A stretch of DNA of 22,479 nucleotides from a virus: positions 1-22,479 of IMG/VR virus record IMGVR_UViG_3300022562_000654; one strand, 5' to 3'. A program made the translations under genes and the position numbers. This document shows, piece after piece, positions 5,007 to 12,186 of this stretch (positions are counted from its first letter, which is position 1; each line of letters starts with the position of its first letter). Under the pieces are notes generated by a model that saw only the letters and a program-made list of their open reading frames with translations, was not told the DNA's origin and made no database searches.

Positions 5007-5227
5007 TTCCCTTGCGCTTGGCTATCTATCGGATAGTCAATGAGCATGATGGTCCCATTGCTTTAGCTGAGATTATAGATCAACTTCTATCTCTCGGCTA
5101 TACTCCAACACGCAGAACAATTCTCGAACGACTCGGTGAATTGACTTGCGATACCTGGCCTGAATTGAGAATCAATCGTGTTTATCCAGGCATTTACGTG
5201 AGACAAACAAAAAAGGCAGGTGATTAG
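4970..5227 (+). CDS. Small winged-helix-like protein (85 aa)
   Basis: The ATG at 4970 is preceded directly by ACGGAG and overlaps the end of the TM gene. Residues 15-65 (LRLAIYRIVNEHDGPIALAE, then IIDQLLSLGYTPTRRTILER) read as a winged helix-turn-helix, with a recognition-helix candidate at TPTRRTILERLGEL and a wing at RINRVYPGIYV. This suggests a small DNA-binding regulator, possibly for the palindromes nearby, which is inference. The stop codon lies in the loop of a terminator-like hairpin. Confidence 0.65.
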   Translation: MDKILPPKKQTLIPLRLAIYRIVNEHDGPIALAEIIDQLLSLGYTPTRRTILERLGELTCDTWPELRINRVYPGIYVRQTKKAGD

Positions 5228-5237
5228 CCTGCCTCTT
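5214..5237. terminator. Terminator-like hairpin, stronger on the minus strand
   Basis: AGGCAGG (5214-5220), loop TGATTAG and CCTGCCT (5228-5234) form a 7-bp stem. Downstream on the plus strand there is only CTTTGG. On the minus strand the stem is followed by TTTTTTG, a good U-tract. The stop codon TAG of the wHTH gene is inside the loop. Confidence 0.55.
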
Positions 5238-5625
5238 TGGTTTGCCTCAACGCACCCCGTTCGGGTCCCTCGTCTGACAGTAAATCAGATCGCCTAGTCC
5301 CCCGTAGAGAGGGTAGTTACATAACGGGTCCAGTTAGGAGGGCACTCCTTGTTGGTAGTAGTCTCCTCATCCATGTTGAATATGCCAATGAGCTTCATGT
5401 TTGTTGGATGACAGCCAACCCCTAAGTCGAGAGTCAAGTCACGGGTACGTAACTTTGACAACAACTCAAGACGAAAAGTCCATGCTCATTACACGTACAC
5501 GGTGTACTAGTACACACGATATGTTGTTCTGTTATGGCAACAGCGAACGGGACTGCCGTCTCGTTCGATTAAAACAAGTGGTAGTCCCGTTCCTCCCTAA
5601 TTCATGGTTGAAATAAGGAGGAAGC
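5238..5625. other. Non-coding spacer before the 789-aa gene
   Basis: A 62-codon frame here has no ribosome site and is discounted. The spacer holds GTACTAGTAC copy 8 (5504-5513) in the 14-bp palindrome GTGTACTAGTACAC. It also holds a long hairpin with 13-bp arms, GAACGGGACTGCC (5545-5557) and GGTAGTCCCGTTC (5580-5592), with one G-U pair and a 22-nt loop. That hairpin ends 22 bases before the AGGAGG of the next gene and could control its translation or transcription. Confidence 0.55.
5504..5513. promoter_or_regulatory. GTACTAGTAC palindrome, copy 8
   Basis: Most symmetric copy: GTGTACTAGTACAC is self-complementary over 14 bp. It is the last copy in the window and sits upstream of the largest early gene. 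Confidence 0.6.
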
Positions 5626-7995
5626 ATGGCGATGAAGGCGAGATCCCTGACGGAGGAGGACGAGAAACCTCCACCATCGTGGTCATTGGCCGCAAGGCCA
5701 CACATACCACTCAGGGTTGAACCGGAACCGCCGCCACTTGCAAGTGATGGCAAGGTGGTGTCGATCTGGAAGGGTCGACAGCATACTCGTGCTCTAACTC
5801 CTGTTGAGGAGCAACTCAAAGCCATGTTCGCCGAGATGGCGAAGGCTGAGTGCGGCATCAGTGTGCCACGGCTAGCAGATGCATCAGATGGTGCAGTGGT
5901 TGATGACTCAGAACATTACCACGCTGCCCTAGCTCACATCACACCGCTGGGAATGACGAGCGTAGTCAAGACAAATGGGACAGACTTGTTCGGCAACCCG
6001 CATCGGATCGATCGGATCAGTTTGGACGAACCATTCAACCCGTTGAAATGCGGGTCGGTTTGTACATGGGTAGGGTTCACCCAATCAGAGAACCCAGCAG
6101 CGTGGGCTGAAGCTGCCGTTCGTTGGAGACGAAGGACTAACCGTTCCAGGGTTAAGCGCCAACGATACAACAAGCCCGAGACCACAGCACGTGAGAACTT
6201 GGTAAGAATCGGTGAGTACACCAGACCACCATCGGTCATGTGGTTTTTGAACCACCCGACTGGTCGGTTCGACCGTCGATTCCAAACCCCTTGGCCTCCC
6301 GGAAGACAGGACCTCGGCCACGAACATGGCTCGATTACTGCACTCCACAAGAACAAGGAACAACTCTGGCGTGAGTGGTATGCATGTCTATCAGAAGAAC
6401 GTAGGTTCTTGATCGACATGCCGCGTAGTCATCCTTTGTTGGAGGAGGATGACATTCGTATGAGGGATGAATTGCTGCTTGAATTCCAACAGATACTGCG
6501 TTGGCAGTTCGAAAGTTTCAAGCAACCCGCACTCACACTGCCCGAAGAGGATATGTCTCTGCCCGAATGCGTAGAGAATGGGTATGCGTCGTTCATGCGC
6601 GTACTCGAAATCGTCGTACCGGAAGATGACATCCCGGTTGCAGTGGAAACGGAGAAAGGTAATCCGTTGGTGTGCGCTGAACCAACCCCGAAGATGGCGG
6701 ACGAGCCGTACATCGAGGGAGAGTTCGAGGTAGTGAGCGAGGAGAGTCAACCTCCCTCTGGTCTGCAACGAGTCGACACCCAGACACGGGTTAGCTCGGA
6801 CCAGTTCTTGGTGAACCTCGCTTTCAATGGTGATGTGCAGTTGAACCTGCTGTCACCGGAGTCCTTGGAGTTCCTGAGTAACACGCACATCCCGCGTGTC
6901 AGGGCTTACTTGGATGTGCTCGTCCGTTGCAAGCTGTCAGGTGAAGCGTTGCAACATGGTTCTCTTGCTGCATCAATGGCAGCCAACGATGATGTTAACA
7001 TCGATGGCCTCATGGATGATGCGAATATCGAGATGGAAGTGGAACGAGTGGTTGAGGAGGAGCCGTACTATTCGGTAGACAACATCGAAACCGGTGTGAA
7101 ACTACATATTACGGAGAGTGACCTTCTCACCCCGACCAATAGGGGTCGGTTGTATCCGCTTAACTATTATGGTTTGCGTCCCCTAACTTCGCTTCTCAAA
7201 GCGGAACGGAAGGCGCTGAACCCTAGTCGTTATGCAAAGTTCGAACGTCATGCATTTCGAACTGCCAATGCCAATCGTCAAATAACGATGGCACGCAGAG
7301 AGAGGGAAGCACAAGCCCTCATCGAGATGCACGAAGAGCGAAAGCGACAACTTCCAATCGAGATCGAAGCTATCAAGCGTATCGGCTTGCGTCAACGCAG
7401 CATGCAAGCTGTACGTGATTCACAATCACGTGCAGATCATGAGAAGATCGCAGCTATAACCAAAGAGCAGCTCGTCGTGGAACTACAAGCCCATCGCCGA
7501 GTGTTCAAGGACAAGCGTAGCTGGCTGACCAAGCAACGACAAAAGCTGGAGCTGAAGCTCAAGAACTTGCGAAGGGCTCACCATCGCAAGCTTTGGAAGA
7601 ATCCAGAATACGCAGCGGCATTCAGTGCGTTGCGGAAGCAGCCTCCAAAACTGCAAACGTCTGGTGTTGTGAGTCAGAAGGCCGTGACTCAGACCAACGA
7701 ATCGGCACAGATCATAGTCCTTGGGGATACTGCGGTACTACATAAGATCAAGAAAATGCGTGAGTGGTTGATTGTCAACACGACGCATGATCTGGTGGAA
7801 ATACTAAAGCATGAATCCCTCATCTACCAGCACTACCCTAGGTTGGGACAAGCCGACACTGAATCGGAAAAGAAACCGATCGTTGCCGTCCGTCCTCCAT
7901 ATCTTGAGGGTACTGGTATCATCAAGGGCAACCCGTATACAATGCGAGCAGCTCAACGCATTCATCAGCGGCGAGCGGCTCGCATGGCAGCGTAG
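5626..7995 (+). CDS. Large protein of unknown function (789 aa)
   Basis: This is the longest gene of the window, and I do not recognise it. TAAGGAGGA stands 6-7 bases before the ATG at 5626. The N-terminal 40 residues are Pro-rich and probably disordered (EDEKPPPSWSL, EPEPPPL). Residues about 60-330 look globular and Trp/Arg-rich (WLRRTNRSRVKRQRYNK-like basic patch near 165-185). About 340-500 is acidic. About 560-680 is a long charged helical, coiled-coil-like region (TMARREREAQALIEMHEERK). The C-terminus is basic (RAAQRIHQRRAARM). No nuclease, polymerase, ATPase or virion-protein motif is visible. It is not an RNA polymerase. Its place between early and membrane genes leaves host takeover or an internal virion protein as options. 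Confidence 0.9.
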   Translation: MAMKARSLTEEDEKPPPSWSLAARPHIPLRVEPEPPPLASDGKVVSIWKGRQHTRALTPVEEQLKAMFAEMAKAECGISVPRLADASDGAVVDDSEHYHAALAHITPLGMTSVVKTNGTDLFGNPHRIDRISLDEPFNPLKCGSVCTWVGFTQSENPAAWAEAAVRWRRRTNRSRVKRQRYNKPETTARENLVRIGEYTRPPSVMWFLNHPTGRFDRRFQTPWPPGRQDLGHEHGSITALHKNKEQLWREWYACLSEERRFLIDMPRSHPLLEEDDIRMRDELLLEFQQILRWQFESFKQPALTLPEEDMSLPECVENGYASFMRVLEIVVPEDDIPVAVETEKGNPLVCAEPTPKMADEPYIEGEFEVVSEESQPPSGLQRVDTQTRVSSDQFLVNLAFNGDVQLNLLSPESLEFLSNTHIPRVRAYLDVLVRCKLSGEALQHGSLAASMAANDDVNIDGLMDDANIEMEVERVVEEEPYYSVDNIETGVKLHITESDLLTPTNRGRLYPLNYYGLRPLTSLLKAERKALNPSRYAKFERHAFRTANANRQITMARREREAQALIEMHEERKRQLPIEIEAIKRIGLRQRSMQAVRDSQSRADHEKIAAITKEQLVVELQAHRRVFKDKRSWLTKQRQKLELKLKNLRRAHHRKLWKNPEYAAAFSALRKQPPKLQTSGVVSQKAVTQTNESAQIIVLGDTAVLHKIKKMREWLIVNTTHDLVEILKHESLIYQHYPRLGQADTESEKKPIVAVRPPYLEGTGIIKGNPYTMRAAQRIHQRRAARMAA

Positions 7996-8152
7996 TGCTA
8001 CTGCCAGTTGAAACCTGAGCAGTAACTGGTGCAAATCCAGTGACCGTCTGGCTACGTATTCAGTATTAGTACAGAGGATTGGAATGTATTGGCTACGTAG
8101 CCATACCTGGGTAGCCAGGAAGGAATCAGAAACCAGATAAAGGAGAGATCCA
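7991..8152 (+). other. Structured spacer with T-arm-like hairpin and GGCTACGTA repeats
   Basis: CGTAG (7991) and CTACG (8052) could close a domain containing TACTGC/GCAGTA with a 14-nt loop and ACTGG-TGCAAAT-CCAGT (8025-8041), which looks like a tRNA T-arm. The remaining arms of a tRNA are absent. GGCTACGTA occurs at 8050 and again inside the perfect 12-bp palindrome GGCTACGTAGCC (8091-8102). Confidence 0.4.
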
Positions 8153-8728
8153 ATGTCAACTGGGTCCCGCCATCGGTACCGGGTAAAGATGCGACCGGGA
8201 CCTGGTGGTAAGACGACTCCGTGGGTTCAGCAACAACTGTTCGGCTTTCTCTGGTGGCGCTGGTGGGAGCCAGTACCATATCGGGAACTGTCTGTGAAGG
8301 CCGAGATTGTTGAACTCAACAAGCGCATTCAAGAACTTCTTCCCGAACTAGAAGATGCCAAGAAGGATCGGGAGCGAGCTCAGAAGCAAGTAGATGACCA
8401 CAACCCTAGTGCAGGAATAAGCAAGACCTGGCTGGGCCCGCCTCGACCACGGCGAGGGATGATACCCGACACCGAGGCCGAAGTGAAACCCATCCTTGAA
8501 TTGTACAAGGGACAAGGAAGTCGAGCTCGACCTCATGGCGGCCATCGTTCTGCGTACTTTCCGGAAGGCCTAGCCCACCTCGCTACGCAAGTAGTTGAAG
8601 GTCAGAACTACGACCACGTAGTTGCCTACCGGAAGCCCAATCAGGGCAATCAACAGCAGCAACAAGGCGGCAAGAGGCACAAGCATGGTCATGGTGGTGG
8701 TGATCAACAGAACAAACCACCGTCATAG
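8153..8728 (+). CDS. Hypothetical protein (191 aa)
   Basis: Not recognised. AAAGGAGAG precedes the ATG at 8153 with a 6-base spacer. The N-terminus is basic with a Trp-rich stretch (LFGFLWWRWWEPV, about residues 29-41) that may insert in a membrane interface. Residues 48-80 form a charged coiled-coil helix (VELNKRIQELLPELEDAKKD). The C-terminal 40 residues are low-complexity Gln/Gly/His (NQQQQQGGKRHKHGHGGG) and likely disordered. Two hairpins follow the stop. The His-rich tail could bind metal, but no function is assigned. Confidence 0.8.
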   Translation: MSTGSRHRYRVKMRPGPGGKTTPWVQQQLFGFLWWRWWEPVPYRELSVKAEIVELNKRIQELLPELEDAKKDRERAQKQVDDHNPSAGISKTWLGPPRPRRGMIPDTEAEVKPILELYKGQGSRARPHGGHRSAYFPEGLAHLATQVVEGQNYDHVVAYRKPNQGNQQQQQGGKRHKHGHGGGDQQNKPPS

Positions 8729-8741
8729 CGTCACCAGAACT

Positions 8742-8795
8742 ATGCCCTCCTTGGTTTGGAGGGCATACTCCTGGGGGCTCAAGACCCAGGGTTTT
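8742..8795 (+). terminator. Tandem hairpins, probable terminator
   Basis: ATGCCCTCC/GGAGGGCAT (8742-8750 with 8758-8766) forms a 9-bp stem. CCTGGG/CCCAGG (8770-8775 with 8785-8790) is followed by GTTTTA. The second hairpin with its short T-run is a plausible weak intrinsic terminator between the genes at 8153 and 8824. Confidence 0.55.
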
Positions 8796-8804
8796 ACGTT
8801 AACA

Positions 8805-8821
8805 CGGAGGCATATATGTAA
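8805..8821 (+). promoter_or_regulatory. Ribosome site with start-stop codon (ATG TAA)
   Basis: CGGAGG (8805-8810) is ideally spaced (5 nt) to ATG at 8816, but the next codon is TAA. The real gene starts 2 bases later at 8824, 13 nt from the same site. Ribosomes may idle on the start-stop and reinitiate, lowering or timing expression of the downstream gene. Confidence 0.35.
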
Positions 8822-8823
8822 CC

Positions 8824-9024
8824 ATGAAACGGAGAACGAAATCCAGATCTCTCAAGAAGAGTGCTCTTGAGATGAGGCTGGAACATCTGCATCGAGAACG
8901 AACACTAGCTCACGTCGCCATCAACAATGCGAACAATCGTATCTCGCATTGTGACAAGGAGATCAAGGAGATAGAAGAAGTTCTCGCACAAAGGAAGAAA
9001 GAAACTCAGGAGGGAGCACTTTGA
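8824..9024 (+). CDS. Small coiled-coil protein (66 aa)
   Basis: Not recognised. The product is basic at its N-terminus (MKRRTKSRSLKKS), then one long charged helix, about residues 14-62 (LEMRLEHLHRERTLAHVAIN), with heptad-like spacing. It therefore probably forms a coiled-coil dimer. Its stop overlaps the TTG start of the next gene (TTGA at 9021-9024), indicating coupling. The start-stop codon just upstream may control it. Confidence 0.7.
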   Translation: MKRRTKSRSLKKSALEMRLEHLHRERTLAHVAINNANNRISHCDKEIKEIEEVLAQRKKETQEGAL

Positions 9025-9566
9025 ATCCCTTCAAGTTTCTCTTCCATCTTGTCACTCTCGGTATGTTTCGTAAATATCGAGGTGCCAAGATCCAAACCGG
9101 AGCACGACGGGCCATGGTCCAATTCCAACTGCCACGATGGGATCGTCCATCCGAAGCAGAGATCGTTGGGCTACTGTCTCTCTGGTTCAATGAGGAAGAA
9201 GTTCATCATCTCACGCATACGAGGTGGAACTTCGGTTCTCCTATTGCATGGGTTGAGAATACTCAATCTGGGCAACGGTTGGTAGAACATCTTTCTCGTC
9301 TCTTCCGCCAAGATATAAAGGCATACGTTCGTGCTTGCGATCCAGTCACATGGATTGCAAGAGTCTCGGATTACTATGATTTGGAGCATCTTGGCTGGTG
9401 CAAAAACTGTAAAGAAATCACTCAAGTTCGTTGGGACTACAACGAAGAAGAGGACGATGGAACCGACACACAAGTGTGTGCTAATTGCGGTTCATCTGAT
9501 GACTTTACTTCCTTCGAAGACATGTCGCCCAAGGAGGTAGACAAACATGTCAAACAGGCAGCGTAA
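9021..9566 (+). CDS. Zinc-ribbon protein (181 aa)
   Basis: The start is TTG at 9021, coupled to the previous stop and preceded by AGGAGGGAG. No ATG gives the full domain. Residues 126-157 contain CKNC (C127, C130) and CANCG (C153, C156) separated by an acidic loop, a four-Cys zinc ribbon. The N-terminal 120 residues are helical and amphipathic, with no clear family. Zinc ribbons of this kind bind nucleic acid or protein partners. The exact role is unknown. It overlaps the next gene by 20 nt. Confidence 0.75.
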   Translation: MNPFKFLFHLVTLGMFRKYRGAKIQTGARRAMVQFQLPRWDRPSEAEIVGLLSLWFNEEEVHHLTHTRWNFGSPIAWVENTQSGQRLVEHLSRLFRQDIKAYVRACDPVTWIARVSDYYDLEHLGWCKNCKEITQVRWDYNEEEDDGTDTQVCANCGSSDDFTSFEDMSPKEVDKHVKQAA

Positions 9567-10152
9567 CCGACAACGACGCAATCGGCACAACCACACTGCA
9601 TCTGCAGTGCAAACGCCGATCGCAGTCAAGTCGGTGGATCAGGAGTTCGAAGAGCTTGTCAAGTCAAGCCCGGCTCCCAACAAGCGATCGTTCCTGTCCG
9701 ATGGTCGGACATGGGTCATCGCTTTGCTTCTCGCAGTTGCGGGCATCACGGCAGCGGCCATCGCCAACGCCGAAGATGCAACTCCGATCCCTCAGCCACC
9801 GGCTGACGTCACGGTCGAATCGATCGTGCCCGAAGACACGGAAGCTGCGGAGCCGCAGGCTCAAGAGGAGCCATCGAGGTTCAGCAATGCTCTTCGATAT
9901 CTGTTCAAGGACGATTCCACTGGCATAGTGAGCGAAGCCGAAGCCGACTACAAAGATCGGGTGGCTGAGCTGGATGCCAAGGAAGCGCAGCTCACCGAGC
10001 TAGAACAGATCCTGCAGAACGAAGAGCAGGTGCTGTCACAGGACCAGCAAGAGTTCGATGTAAAGAACTCTGCGCTGGAGACCAGGATCAAGGCGTTGAC
10101 GAAGTGTGTCGCTGGTGCCATGGATACGGAGGTATCCACCAGTGAACCGTGA
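9547..10152 (+). CDS. Single-pass membrane protein with coiled-coil domain (201 aa)
   Basis: AAGGAGGT precedes the ATG at 9547. A basic 50-residue N-terminus (MSNRQRNRQRRNRHNH) is followed by one TM segment (about 56-73, WVIALLLAVAGITAAAIA). A Pro/Glu-rich linker and a coiled coil (about 133-190) come next, so the C-terminal domain should lie in the periplasm. This topology resembles i-spanins, but the gene is far from the holin/endolysin group and no paired o-spanin is seen. A signal-peptide-like AIANAED site could also release it. Unknown function. Confidence 0.8.
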   Translation: MSNRQRNRQRRNRHNHTASAVQTPIAVKSVDQEFEELVKSSPAPNKRSFLSDGRTWVIALLLAVAGITAAAIANAEDATPIPQPPADVTVESIVPEDTEAAEPQAQEEPSRFSNALRYLFKDDSTGIVSEAEADYKDRVAELDAKEAQLTELEQILQNEEQVLSQDQQEFDVKNSALETRIKALTKCVAGAMDTEVSTSEP

Positions 10153-10432
10153 AATCATCGCCACGATTCTGGCAATCGGCGTCGCCGTTCTGACCTACAT
10201 CATTCCGCCCGTCGTGCTGGGCGTGATGGTGCAGACGGTGGCAACGGCTACGGTCATCTACTTCCTTTGGGAAGGATGGGGTGACTGGGCCATTCAACAA
10301 GCACGAACCCTCTTCGTGAAAGGAGAAGAGCATGGCCAATCGGAATCACCGGAGGCGGCATACGATGCCGGCATTGCCGGAGACGGGAGCCAGCACCTCG
10401 ACCAGGACCGAAGTAGTGGTCCAACGGGGTAA
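10142..10432 (+). CDS. Two-TM membrane protein (96 aa)
   Basis: The GTG at 10142 is chosen because CGGAGG precedes it with a 9-base spacer. It overlaps the previous stop by 11 nt. TM segments are at about residues 4-21 and 24-43, followed by a cytosolic tail. The last 34 codons overlap the next gene (from 10332) in another frame, and this part is low-complexity (GQSESPEAAYDAG), so the tail may be evolving freely. Function unknown. Confidence 0.6.
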   Translation: MNREIIATILAIGVAVLTYIIPPVVLGVMVQTVATATVIYFLWEGWGDWAIQQARTLFVKGEEHGQSESPEAAYDAGIAGDGSQHLDQDRSSGPTG

Positions 10433-10619
10433 CATTCATCCAGTCTTGAAGATCATTCTGTTCATCAGCATGATCGTTCCGACAGTGGGCTGTATCCTGA
10501 TGGCGATGGGCGCGTGGCGTCCAGTTGGTGATGCTTGGGATGGAGGTCTGATCTCCGTCGTCAGCATCACTGGCTTCTTCGGCTTCATGGCCATCCTGCT
10601 GCTGGACAAGCTGGAGTGA
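10332..10619 (+). CDS. Two-TM membrane protein (95 aa)
   Basis: AAAGGAGAAG precedes the ATG at 10332 with a 6-base spacer. A basic N-terminus (MANRNHRRRH) and a Ser/Thr-rich stretch lead to two membrane segments (about 39-60 and 71-91) and a short acidic end (LDKLE). The small size and two TMs are compatible with a holin, antiholin or exclusion protein, but a better holin candidate is at 20414. It is followed by a hairpin. Confidence 0.7.
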   Translation: MANRNHRRRHTMPALPETGASTSTRTEVVVQRGNIHPVLKIILFISMIVPTVGCILMAMGAWRPVGDAWDGGLISVVSITGFFGFMAILLLDKLE

Positions 10620-10634
10620 TCCAGTGACCTCAAC

Positions 10635-10658
10635 CTGCCCCTTCGAAAGAGGGGGCAG
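10635..10658 (+). other. GC-rich hairpin between genes
   Basis: CTGCCCC (10635-10641) and GGGGCAG (10652-10658) form a 7-bp stem with a 10-nt loop, 15 bp after the stop codon at 10619. No T-run follows, so termination is uncertain. Confidence 0.5.
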
Positions 10659-10693
10659 TCTGGGTCTCACTGAACACAACCAAGGAGGATCAG

Positions 10694-10942
10694 ATGTTGA
10701 AGACCTTTGTGATCTGGGCAGTGCTGGCGATCACGACTGAGGATGCTGAAAAGATCCCGGTCGCTTTGACTTCTCCCGATCGCCCGTTCCTGTCCCAGGA
10801 GGAGTGCCAGCTCGCAGCTGAGCACGTCGTCGAGAAGTTGACTGTCGATCTGAACAAGTTCGGCGTCGAGAACTTCGGCATCATGGCCACGTGTGTCGAG
10901 GAAGTTCACACACTCGGTGGTCTGAAGACTTCGTACCTGTAA
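10694..10942 (+). CDS. Small probably exported protein (82 aa)
   Basis: AAGGAGGA precedes the ATG at 10694 with a 6-base spacer. Residues 2-14 (LKTFVIWAVLAIT) form a short hydrophobic segment that could be a signal peptide or a short anchor. The remainder is polar with two cysteines (C38, C67) able to form a periplasmic disulphide. No family is recognised. It sits in a run of membrane genes and is followed 9 bp later by the next start. Confidence 0.7.
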   Translation: MLKTFVIWAVLAITTEDAEKIPVALTSPDRPFLSQEECQLAAEHVVEKLTVDLNKFGVENFGIMATCVEEVHTLGGLKTSYL

Positions 10943-10951
10943 GGAGGACAG

Positions 10952-11143
10952 GTGGAAACAGAATGGATGGGGTGCCTTTACCTATTCGTCGGGACTGTAG
11001 TGGTACTACTCACTACTTTGGCACCACCTAAACGGGGCACAGATCGGATCGCTGCCATCCTCGTGGCGTGGAACGACTCGAAGAGTGGAGTCGTTCGAGG
11101 GTACGGCGATGAGGGATGGACTCCCTCACATGTCATTGTTTAA
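10952..11143 (+). CDS. Small single-TM protein (63 aa)
   Basis: The start is GTG at 10952, with AAGGAGGA 4-6 bases upstream. An in-frame ATG at 10967 is an alternative. One TM segment (about residues 7-23, GCLYLFVGTVVVLLTTLAP) is followed by a mixed cytosolic tail (DRIAAILVAWNDSKSG). Unknown function. The long structured non-coding gap begins directly after its stop. Confidence 0.6.
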   Translation: METEWMGCLYLFVGTVVVLLTTLAPPKRGTDRIAAILVAWNDSKSGVVRGYGDEGWTPSHVIV

Positions 11144-11731
11144 TCGACCACGTACATAACCCTTAAGCTGCACGCAGGGGTATAGGGAGCTGGTTCGAGA
11201 CCAGCCTTGAACTGTTGGGTGACACCCTTTGTACGATGGTCGTTAAATATCAGTGGTTTCTTTCGTCGGTATTAGGTTCAACTCCTACTGCTATCTTAGT
11301 TCTGAGCTAAGACGCATGCATGTGGCAACTCCCTACGCCAAACGCCAATACAGCACTGGGATTGCTAGGATGATACTGACATATGCACTCATGGGCTAGA
11401 GCTGCTAACCTATACCACAAAGAGGGCAGGTTAGATGGTGGTTCTTACGAGTTCAATTCTCTGATGCCTGATCTATGGGGACACCTGTGAAAACAGGATC
11501 GGTACAAGTCCGATATAGTAAACGAGATCGAGTGGCGGGGCTGGCGAGGAGCCGTAACGACTATACGCCCGGGGACTGATCACCCCGTAATGCACCGATC
11601 AGCGCAGAACTTACTGTGATAACAAATGTAAACGCCATTCATTGAGATTTTATGTGTTGCTACCGAAGAAAACGCCACGGATGGTAGCAGCATTTAGAAT
11701 TTCCCTTCTCAATTTCGAGTAGGAGATGGTG
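11144..11731 (+). other. Non-coding structured region with T-arm-like hairpins
   Basis: No gene is supported over about 590 bp. Perfect 5-bp stems with 7-nt loops resembling tRNA T-arms occur at 11190-11206 (GCTGG-TTCGAGA-CCAGC) and 11498-11514 (ATCGG-TACAAGT-CCGAT). Partial ones lie around TTCAACT (near 11294) and TTCAATT (11452). Other stems are CTAACCT/AGGTTAG (about 11405-11434), CCTGT-GAAA-ACAGG (about 11483-11497) and CGGGG/CCCCG near 11571-11589. I could not complete a canonical cloverleaf with CCA-ready ends for any of them. They may be decayed or unusual tRNA genes or other RNAs. Confidence 0.45.
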
Positions 11732-11929
11732 ATGATAGAGAAGGTTGGAGAACTTCTTCTCCAAACTCTCGTCAAGGTGGCAATCATCTTGGCCACTCTT
11801 GTGATGGCCTTGATATTTGCTACTCTATACTCGGAGGTTGACGCAGCAGGGGTAAAGACTTCGATCATAACCGAAGTGCATAGTTCCCTGGACCTTCCGA
11901 TAGGGTGGCATCCACCAATGCTCTTATAA
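11732..11929 (+). CDS. Small single-TM protein (65 aa)
   Basis: The ATG at 11732 is favoured over the one at 11726 because TAGGAG lies 6 bases before it. One TM helix spans about residues 11-33 (QTLVKVAIILATLVMALIFA). A short soluble tail with a Pro-rich end (DLPIGWHPPMLL) follows. Function unknown. It is the first gene after the structured gap. Confidence 0.65.
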   Translation: MIEKVGELLLQTLVKVAIILATLVMALIFATLYSEVDAAGVKTSIITEVHSSLDLPIGWHPPMLL

Positions 11930-11950
11930 CAACTACAAAGGAGGGATCAC

Positions 11951-12106
11951 ATGTCTACACGGGCAATTGATCTCGCGATTTCCCAGTTCGAGTGTAAGTG
12001 TCATGCTCTAATCGCCGATTTGAAAGCGGCATCTAAGGAGTATGAAGGAGATGCTCTAGTCGCTGCGATCGATAAGATCGGCGAAGACTACGGCATGACT
12101 CTGTAA
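11951..12106 (+). CDS. Small soluble protein (51 aa)
   Basis: AAAGGAGGGATCAC precedes the ATG at 11951, one of the best ribosome sites of the window. The 51-aa product is helical (MSTRAIDLAISQFECKCHAL) with a CKC pair near residue 16 and an acidic C-terminal half ending in KIGEDYGMTL. No family is recognised. Confidence 0.7.
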   Translation: MSTRAIDLAISQFECKCHALIADLKAASKEYEGDALVAAIDKIGEDYGMTL

Positions 12107-12186
12107 GAACTGGCGGTCTTTCCGTTTCTGTAACGGTTGTGCGAATACGCCAAGAGTCACAACCCCATGTGAATTGAGGAGTCTTT

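Noticed and set aside
5237-5425. 62-codon frame after the wHTH gene
   Set aside because: It starts inside the terminator hairpin and has no ribosome site or protein-like composition.
5532-6419. Minus-strand frames of 108 and 161 codons opposite the 789-aa gene
   Set aside because: Antisense shadows of a gene with clear coding signals.
9547-10152. Inner-membrane spanin (Rz-like)
   Set aside because: The topology fits but the gene is 10 kb from the lysis genes, lacks a partner with a lipobox and has an unusually long cytosolic N-terminus.
11138-11214. A complete tRNA gene ending near 11214
   Set aside because: The acceptor pairing and T-arm are suggestive, but no proper D-arm and no 5-bp anticodon stem with a 7-nt loop can be placed. 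Listed only as a structured region.
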